This document shows, piece by piece, positions 57,040 to 64,000 of a stretch of DNA of 64,000 nucleotides (position 1 is the first letter of the stretch; every line of letters starts with the position of its first letter). A program made the position numbers and the translations under genes. Where the stretch lies: positions 73,382,496 through 73,446,495 of the forward strand of contig CM051457.1 of NCBI GenBank assembly GCA_028274465.1, in the 5' to 3' direction. The notes under the pieces were generated by a model, which was not told where the DNA came from, made no database searches, and was given only the letters and a program-made list of their open reading frames with translations. This DNA is from Plantago ovata (lineage: Eukaryota; Streptophyta; Magnoliopsida; Lamiales; Plantaginaceae).

Positions 57040-57722
57040 CAATCATAGCATTATAACCGGATGTGTTGAACTTCTTAACAGCAACACCTAGCCTGTCGTG
57101 GACAAAGGTACATATGTCTTGATCTTCTTAACATTCTCGACTGCAGGGAAGAGTTTCTGATCCACTTGTGCGACTGGAAGAGATTATAAGAAAACACCAC
57201 ATACATACATAACAAAAAGGTTCTTGAATTCATCTCTGCCTTCCTATAACTTTCCAAACTGTTCAGCCACAGAAGACAACCTCACGTCACCATTTTCTGT
57301 TTTCTTGTCCTTTGCCCACGTCCAACAGTCCAAAACTTCATTCATGTACTTCATTTCATCCCCATGCCTTTTGTAGTGAACATCAAAAGGAACCTCAACA
57401 CCAGGATTACGAGGGATCTGTAGTAGATCACATACATCATCACCAGTAATCGGAAACCTACCCTCACCAACAACCAAGTAATAGTTTTCATACTCGAAAT
57501 GCTCCACCAACCAACGAGTAATTTTTCTAGGGACATGATTGACAATAACAGGCTTCAAACACCCAAAACATATCTCATCTACAGCATCCAATTGTGCTCT
57601 GGTAAAATTTGCAAACAAATCCAACAATTTCTTCGGTGGCAATATGGTTCCAGCCTCTTATACATTACTCTACCATTAGGGAGAGTAACTCACACCATTG
57701 TTTTCTTTGCCTTCTCAGTCAT
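57040..57722 (-). pseudogene. Plant-mobile-domain-like gene fragment, cut by CACTA E1
   Basis: Minus-strand ATG at 57722 (MTEKAKKTMV) then TGA; the protein continues in another frame from about 57650 (LPPKKLLDLFANFTRAQLDA, VPRKITRWLVEHFEYENYYL, GRFPITGDDVCDLLQIPRNP) to TAG at 57244. Beyond it EFKNLFVMYVCGVFL and FNTSGYNAMIGC are readable in other frames down to 57040, ten bases from the CACTA terminus. The pattern (F-RAQLDAV--IGFG, PR-L--WLVE-F, I---DV---L-IP, F---F-+Y-C) is that of the aminotransferase-like plant mobile domain proteins linked to MULE and Ulp1-type transposon genes. Family assignment is tentative. Dead copy: TGA, frameshifts and a 3' insertion. Confidence 0.55.
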
Positions 57723-58315
57723 CTTTTCCACTTAAAAAACAATGAAACTTTTCTCAATCTTTAATCGCTTAACTTTTTTTTTTGGTTCAGGTATATCATC
57801 TGCACAAAATAAAAAAAAAAAAAACAAAAAAAAAGCAACAAAAAAAAAAAACGAAAAAAAAACCCATGATATCAACAAAATACCCCATGATCTCATACAG
57901 AAAAGGCACCAAGACACCCTAACATCTCAACACAATAAAGCTACTACTCATCCGTTTTTTTGGATTCTATACGTTTGCTTTTGGATCGGAGTTTCAGGAG
58001 GTTTATATAAAGAGTGTAGTGTGTGGTTTAGTGGCGGGACCCACAATAAAGTTGTGAGATAAAGATTTGCCAAAATTAGAAACGTATAGAATCCAAAGAA
58101 ATGGACAAAAATGGAATACGTATAGAATTCAAAAAAACAGATGAGTATGATATACACAAAAATACCCCATGATATCACCAAAAATACCACATGATTTCAG
58201 ACAAAAAATTAACCAAGACAGCCTAACATCTCAACACAAGAAAAATCTACTATGATATACACTATATCACAAAAAGACCCCATGATATCAACAAAATATT
58301 GGATACACAGTTATT

Positions 58316-58439
58316 TACTTGTTCCTGAGTCAGTAGATTCCTTCCTTATATTGCCCTTCTTCACAACAACATTAGCACTGGGAGTACTCTTCAAAGCAGC
58401 AGATGAAGTAGCTCTGGTCTGACGCTTATCAACACCCAT
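58316..58439 (-). pseudogene. Putative upstream exon of the mobile-domain-like gene, copy 1
   Basis: Minus-strand ATG at 58439 opens MGVDKRQTRATSSAALKSTP and runs 41 codons to a stop near 58316. It is basic and Ser/Lys-rich, like a nuclear protein N-terminus. No domain. It lies 600 bp upstream of the mobile-domain frame; whether the two were spliced together is not known. Confidence 0.35.
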
Positions 58440-58574
58440 ATCTACTGATAACACAAAAAGATAAACAATCAAAATACACACACAAAAATCCCCATGATCT
58501 CACACAAACTTCCCATGATATCAAACAAATCTACTAATACATAATAAAAGAACACAAAAACCTTTCCCAAAGGG

Positions 58575-58688
58575 AGTATATGCTAGATGCCTTCCTTTTA
58601 TTGTCCTTCTTCACAACATCACTTGGACTAGGATTATTCTTCAAGCAGTAGAGGAAATAGATCTAGTCTTATGTTTATCACCATCCAT
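58575..58688 (-). pseudogene. Duplicated exon, copy 2, frameshifted
   Basis: Diverged copy of 58316-58439: ATG at 58688, MDGDKHKTRSISSTA then TGA. After a shift it matches again (VVKKDNKRK). The surrounding repeats of CCCATGATATCA between 57870 and 58520 show that the area grew by local duplication. Confidence 0.4.
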
Positions 58689-58699
58689 ATCTACTAATA

Positions 58700-61089
58700 A
58701 CACAAACACAAGTATAAGCCATAAACACAAATACAGACACACAACAACACACTCAAAAACACACAAAGAAACAACACACAAACACACACAGACCGCAAAA
58801 TACAGGTATAAGCTATAATCGAACAAAACAATAACCGCAAACCAAAATACAACCTAATACTAACATCGCGAACAAAAACCAAGCATAAATGAACACAATA
58901 CACATAGAAAACATTAAAAAGTATGAACAAACCCCACAGAAAACGGAAAACATACAATACAAAACCAGATCCGAACAATTGTACAAAAACGACATGCAAA
59001 ATATGAAAAAATTCACATACCTTCAATAAAGATCCGAATAAACTTAAATTACAGTAGCAAACTGTCAATGGCGAGCATCAAAGTAGAAAATCGTAAAAAA
59101 CCGTCTTAAAAAATCTCAAATTCTAGAGAGAGAAATAGAACGGAAAGGAAAAAAGAAAAGAAGGAGAAAAGACGAGAGAAAATAGCCGTTTTGTACCCTT
59201 TTTTTCGTTTATGTGTTATAACCCCGGAAAAATTCGGGTCCTATACCCGGGTCAGAGGGATCCGCGAGTTTTTGTGTGGTAAATTGCAAAAAGGTCCCGT
59301 CTCTATTAAAGACCGTCTTTTCTGAGAATTTGCGGACTACATAATCAAAAATGATTGAAGTTAACAAATAATAAATAATGTTTTGCATTTCGTTTAATTG
59401 ATTTTTTTTTTGTCGTAAATTACTTATAAATCATATAGAAAACAATTAAAAAAAGTATATTAATTAAAAAAGAAATGCCAGTCTATTTATTATTTAAAAA
59501 TATTTAAAAGTAATTTATAACAAAAAATGATTAACAAAACTAAATTAGAGATATTTATCCGGATAGAGGAAGTAACATTTAAAGATTGGACCCAATATTA
59601 AATTTTTTGGTCTGAGGTCTGACTTGTGCACCCAATATGAAATTTGAGGTCTCGGTCTCACTTGTGGACTCAATATGAAATGTTTCGGGTTCATACAAGT
59701 CTGATTAGGGTCCAGAGTTCGGGTCAGGGTATGGACCCAATCTTTACTTTACTTTACGTGAGGTATTATAATGGTGCAGATAGTATTCTACTCACTGAAA
59801 TCTCAAGATTTAGCAGAGTATGTATAACCTTCTATAACAAATCTTAATCATTCAAATAAGCTTCAGATTGAAGTTAAGGGTGATGATAGAGCAATCAAAG
59901 TGAAGACTGATGGAAGAAAATAATGTGTTTAATTTGAAGTGTTTGACAAGTTATTAGAAATTAAGATAGAGATGGATAGCTACTCTTGCATTGACTGTTA
60001 TGGCCTAATCCATATTTGCAAGCTTATAACGGCTCCGCTTTTTCATTAATTACTGCTACAATACAAAAATACCATGTTAATTAAACTGTATCTAAATCTC
60101 AGTGCAGACACAATCTCAAGTTCAAAACAACACGAAAGATTAACGATACAATAATGATCAATAACTTATACCATGAATTAAAACAGATGCTTTATGTAAA
60201 GTTCAACCGTAAGTATTTATTAAATACAATAAGAAAAATCAGAAATAACGGACCAAGGAGACAATATTGGCAACTTAATTCAACATTTTGTGAACATGTT
60301 GGCTCATTAGTTCTAGAATCTATGAGATAATAATTAGTTCCTCCATTGGTTTGATATTAATTCCGTGCAGCAGTGGCTAAAGGGTGGGACGCGCAACTGT
60401 TGGTACTTGGTACAGGTTTCTTTGGAATATACCAATTTTTATTATTAAGTTGAATCCGTTCACCAATATAGTGTTCTAACTAACCGGCGGCGTATTTCAA
60501 AATATAAGATGGTAAAAGAGTTATGAGCAGAAATAGAGTAGGTAGATTTGATCGTTAGAAAAAAAAAACTTACTAGAGTATCCTAAAGTGTTTAGTGCTG
60601 AAAAGTACACAAATTGGACTTTCACTTTCGAATGCTAGAATTGAAAATGTCGCTCTTCTTTATTTTATTTTATGAAGCGGCTGAAAAAATTATTTATTAG
60701 TGAAAGAAAAGATCATAAATGGGGTAAATGGGAACCATTATTGATCTTCGCTTTGCCACTTCGAAAAAAAAGAAAATATCATAAAATATGCTACATCAAG
60801 AGTTACACAAACTGAACCTTTCTGAAATAAATCCAAACAAGTCTAAAAATATCCCCGGATTTTTTTACCGCAGATGATCCCTTTTTGTTTTTCTTTTTCT
60901 CACCAAAATTACATGCCACTTGTCCCAATGGTGTAGGTGATTTGCAAGTGGGGTAGAATGTCTCTACTTGGAATGTTGTTGGCGAGCGGGATTGTGTTTT
61001 GAATGTTGGTTTTGTGAAAGTCCTATATTGTTGAGAAATTCGGGGTTGATCACGAATATGTTAGAGGATGGTGTGATGTATGGTCGTAA
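58700..61089. other. AT-rich intergenic region, no gene recognised
   Basis: 58700-59200 may be the 5' flank of the mobile-domain-like gene: (CA)-rich, then a purine-rich stretch at 59110-59185. 59580-59750 holds a duplicated CACCCAATATGAAAT-type phrase and short inverted ends (AAAGATTGG / CCAATCTTT) that may be a decayed small element. The rest has neither domain-bearing ORFs nor clear repeats. Confidence 0.4.
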
Positions 61090-61376
61090 TGTTGGAGAAT
61101 TAATATAAATATTAGATTCCGTTCCTCACCAACATCTTAAGTTTTTGGGAGAGTTGAAATTCTATCATGGTATCAGAGCCATCTGGCTCACGCCCATCTG
61201 GGTTCGAATCTCCTCGGAGACAAACTCCGCCCCATATTAAATTTCGACTCGATTGGCCTCCCCAAAGAGGTTGAAATCGACCACGAGTGCGGAGGAGTGT
61301 TGGAGAATTAATATAAATGATTAGATTCCGCTCCTCCCCAACAGCTTAAACTTTTGGGAGATTTGAAATTCCATCG
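61090..61376 (+). mobile_element. TRIM retrotransposon (287 bp)
   Basis: Direct terminal repeats 61090-61167 and 61298-61376 (TGTTGGAGAATTAATATAAA start), PBS TGGTATCAGAGCCA at 61168-61181 immediately after the first, a purine tract GCGGAGGAG before the second, and TSD CGTAA (61085-61089 and 61377-61381). It has all the cis signals of an LTR element and no coding sequence. The 3' repeat ends in CG instead of CA. Confidence 0.92.
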
Positions 61377-61381
61377 CGTAA

Positions 61382-62003
61382 CAATGTTATATTGCTTATG
61401 TTGATTATTCACTTTGGGTTCTTTGGGGTTATGGACTTGGTTAGATTTGGTCATGTTCGTAGGTGTGGAGTTTCGGTTTTGTTAATGATTGATAGTTGTA
61501 TTTCTATAGGGTATTTCTTTATTATTCAGATTTTTTAGGTTTATTAATAAAACTTTTTGATGTTTCGGAAAAAATGTCTACGTCAAAGCTGGGCCGAAAA
61601 GAAACTTCACAATCCATGATCCATCTTTGCCCAAGACAGACAGAGAGGTGACAAGAAAGGGTCCACCACCAAATAACATGGACTCCATTATAAATCTCCA
61701 GAGAAGAAGGCGATCGTTTGCCGAAGAAACAACCCAAAGTGCAACATAATCCATAACGCCAACCAAGCCGTCCTAAAATATCACGCTCCTACGCGAATAT
61801 AGTGAGTTACGTTCAAAGGAATGTTTTATCAAGTACACTAGTAAAATGGTATCGAATATTTTTAAGCGGCAAAATTAGAATATACTCCTAGGAGTATTAA
61901 TCAACGAGACGAGTTACAAACAATACAAGGGAATGCATAAGAAATGCACAACGAAAACGGAAACTCTAAAGTAACTTAGTTTCCATCGAAACCAATTTGG
62001 TTC
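61382..62003. other. Intergenic, nothing recognised
   Basis: Short frames on the minus strand (61522-61766) have no recognisable domain. Confidence 0.4.
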
Positions 62004-62006
62004 TAA

Positions 62007-62299
62007 TAGCACTCCTTATGGAGGTTTTTGTTTTGTCCTAAAATTGACTCCAATTGGGACTTTTATAGGGCTACTATTTAGTAGCTCATGGCAATGGGCT
62101 ACTAATTAGCAGCCCTTATTTAACCTCCAACTATGGTACCCACATTAAATGTTCCAATAATATGGAGTAATATAGTTAAAGAACCCACTTAAAATCCTCA
62201 AATAAGGTCCAAACTATTGGGGAAATCATTTGGGAGGGGATGTTTTTGGGCTTTTATGTTAAAATCCCCCTAATTGAGGATCAACCATAAGGAGTGCTC
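62007..62299. mobile_element. Tourist-like (PIF/Harbinger) MITE
   Basis: 293 bp with inverted ends AGCACTCCTTATGG / CCATAAGGAGTGCT and TAA on both sides (62004-62006 and 62300-62302). The GAGCACTCC-type end and TAA duplication fit Tourist-like MITEs of PIF/Harbinger. No coding capacity. Confidence 0.75.
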
Positions 62300-62302
62300 T
62301 AA

Positions 62303-62489
62303 AGCGGGTGAAATTGGCACTGAAACCGTTGCTGCTGAAATTAACATTGATATCAGTTATGGTGTTGGTTTGAACTTAAATGATGAGTCTAACACTATCG
62401 TTGGTGAATCTAACTATGACGTCAATTGTGGTGTTATTTCAACTGAAAAAATTTTGGTTTCGGCCGAAAGCAACTAAACGAACATGGAA
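62303..62489 (+). other. Short open frame of unknown origin beside CACTA E2
   Basis: A frame reading EIGTETVAAEINIDISYGVG onward stops at 62477, twelve bases before E2. It could be a remnant of a coding sequence hit by both the MITE and E2, but no domain is recognisable. Confidence 0.2.
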
Positions 62490-62800
62490 CACTACAAGAA
62501 AACAGCTTTTTAACGACGGATCGCATCCGTCGCTAAACGGAGCGATCTGTCGCTACTTGAGTTTAGCGACGGGTAATCTGTCGCTAAATAGGACGTCGCA
62601 GAAAGTGACGTCGCTAAATTATTTAGCGACTGATGAGATTATCCATCTCTAAATTTAGAGACGAATAAATTGATCCGTCGCGCAATTGGCGTTGACCGGA
62701 CAACCCATGGTTTCTTCACTTTAGCGACGGATAAGCTTATCCGTCTCTAAATTTAGAGACGGATAAGCTTATCCGTCTCTAAATCTAAACCTGTTTTTTT
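62490..62800 (+). mobile_element. CACTA element E2, left end
   Basis: Starts CACTACAAGAAAACAGC at 62490, with about 300 bp of subterminal repeats (AGCGACGGAT, ATCCGTCGCTAAA, CTCTAAATTTAGAGACGG) in both orientations. It is the inverted counterpart of E1. The interior extends right; its other end is not in the window. Confidence 0.88.
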
Positions 62801-62891
62801 TTTTAAAAAATAAAAATATATTTCTTTTAATTTAGTTAATTCACATACAATATATTAAAATATGAAAATATAATTTTTTTTAATGCAATAA

Positions 62892-62955
62892 GGGGTGCTG
62901 CGAGAATCGCGACCTCTCGCATTTAGCAAGAATCATACCACTAGACCAAACACCC
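62892..62955 (-). pseudogene. Degenerate tRNA-Pro-like sequence
   Basis: On the minus strand GGGTGTTTGGTCTAGTGGTA (acceptor and D arm of plant tRNA-Pro, with the A box) is followed by a shortened anticodon arm (TTCTTGCTAAATGCGAGAGG) that has lost the Pro anticodon. The T arm lacks the GTTCGA core, and the acceptor strand ends CACCCC. At 64 nt instead of 72 it is not functional: a tRNA pseudogene or SINE head. Confidence 0.75.
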
Positions 62956-62959
62956 ATTT

Positions 62960-63249
62960 TTTACACGAAAATAATCAAGAAACAAACTAATAGAAAAGTA
63001 TTAACATAAATTAAAAGATATATAAACATGAACCACAGTAAATAAATTGTCCTTAGATTTGATAAATGTTACCAGAAGAATATGTTCAAACTTAAATATA
63101 TAAACAATTGAAGAATCTACCAGAAGTAGTAGAAAAATGCTTCAAACAAACAAATATGTTCAAAAGATTTATAGAAATGACATGGAGTGATCAGTGTAAC
63201 TATGACTATATAGAACATCATTGGATACAAGATCCATAGTTTCTAAACA
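62960..63249. other. AT-rich stretch, nothing recognised
   Basis: A-rich sequence between the tRNA-like copy and the terminal LTR, with no ORF or repeat seen. Confidence 0.35.
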
Positions 63250-63816
63250 TTATCGTTGATAGGTAAAATATCAGTTATTTCTAACTCGTGCTAATCCGTG
63301 AGCGTCCTTTGTACTTCAAGTTCCTTCCATGAGCTTCTGAGACCTAAAAGTTCTTGGACCTGAAATACAACTTGGAGAGGGGGTTAGTAACGACTACCCG
63401 GTTTGTCTTAGATCAAACCGGTGGAACGACTTTACGTGTAGAGCATTGGTAGTCTCTCTAGTAAAATAAGATAGAGAGTGGATTATTGAGTATATATTGA
63501 TTACCTTCAAATGATGGTGTATGGAGTCTATTTATAGCTCTCATATCCAAGTAGTCTTCTCCAAGATCGTGCCAAGTGTCCGGCTAGGATGGAGCCACAT
63601 ATGTGTAAAGGACCTATTAGCATTTGACGGGCTTGGGCCATTATGCAAGACTTTGTTCCTCTTGAACTTGCTCTATATTCCTTAGTGGATCATTTGGGGA
63701 GGACCAAGATGCTAGGAGACGGTCCATATATAGCACTTGGTCGGCCCTAAATGTAGAGCGCCCTTTGGAACGTCCAAATCTGCACTTTAAGGATTGGACA
63801 TAATTTTACATTAACA
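63250..63816 (-). repeat. 3' LTR of a minus-strand retrotransposon leaving the window
   Basis: On the minus strand a purine-rich AAACTAGGGGGAGATA (63817-63832) is followed by TGTTAATGTAAAATT at 63816, as at a polypurine tract/LTR junction. A TATAAATA box lies at 63529-63536 in that sense. The far end near 63250 is not fixed. The interior would lie to the right (63833-64000 and beyond) and shows no domain yet. Confidence 0.5.
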
Positions 63817-64000
63817 TATCTCCCCCTAGTTTCCAAGTATCTTGGCACGAGATAGTTGTGCAACTATAAGTACAGTCCGACTCTCTTAGATGTGACGGAC
63901 TCTTTTTTGTCGAAACAAATTCCCGGATTTTATGCCCTTATGTCCTCCTTCAATCCCTCTTCCCCCATCTCGTTTTTATAGTCCGAGTAACTTAATACTC

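Noticed and set aside
59578..59750. Possible MITE with AAAGATTGG ends
   Set aside because: The inverted ends are short (about 13 bp, imperfect) and no target duplication could be read; the interior similarity is simple tandem wording.
61522..61766. Minus-strand frames as a gene
   Set aside because: Two overlapping frames of similar length, with no domain and no upstream or splice support.

Overview
The window is nuclear DNA from a flowering plant, probably a eudicot. It is AT-rich, has one intron-containing NAC transcription factor gene with plant-type GT-AG splice sites, and is otherwise filled with plant transposable elements (Ty1-copia, Ty3-gypsy, LINE, CACTA, MULE, Stowaway- and Tourist-like MITEs, a TRIM). 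I see no bacterial or organellar gene. Boundaries below were read by eye from terminal repeats, target-site duplications (TSDs), primer-binding sites (PBS) and splice consensus. I assigned element letters A-F for reference.

Layout. 1-649: 5'-truncated LINE ORF1 fragment (minus). 978-4841: three-exon NAC gene (minus), the only gene that looks intact. Its second intron holds a Stowaway-like MITE sitting at the exact centre of an older palindrome. 5371-5770: SINE-like head joined to a LINE RNase H tail. 5786-28543: a three-level nest. Ty1-copia B (TSD GTTGT) is split inside gag by Ty1-copia A (6537-24261, TSD GGATA), whose leader is split by the minus-strand Ty3-gypsy C (9561-17824, TSD TATAT). 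C carries gag and protease but no recognisable reverse transcriptase, RNase H or integrase.

28549-41108: CACTA-like end, a minus-strand solo LTR of the D family (29725-31170, TSD CATTA), a non-autonomous MULE (32784-34116, 9-bp TSD) carrying a palindromic minisatellite, a LINE zinc-finger remnant, a gypsy C relative (34664-37943) cut by a copia LTR of the A family (F, 37944-40265), and a gene-like 5' exon fragment.

41109-57030: a CACTA end (E1) split by a Sirevirus-like Ty1-copia element D (41244-56872, TSD GACGG). D has gag, a full set of pol domains and a 5-kb 3' gene region. That region is preceded by an array of short hairpins and a TATA box, and contains three short GT-AG introns. D contains a 100-N assembly gap in its 3' LTR, and its LTR pair differs mostly by small indels, so part of its frame breakage may be sequence error. 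E1 abuts a broken minus-strand plant-mobile-domain-like gene (57040-58700).

58700-64000: mostly unrecognised AT-rich sequence, a 287-bp TRIM (TSD CGTAA), a Tourist-like MITE, a second CACTA end facing right (E2, from 62490), a degenerate tRNA-Pro copy, and the 3' LTR of a minus-strand retrotransposon running off the right edge.

Only the NAC gene has a likely host role. The rest shows successive insertions, and the most interesting points are structural: the covarying hairpin array and introns of D, the palindromic arrays in the MULE and gypsy LTRs, and the centred MITE in the NAC intron.
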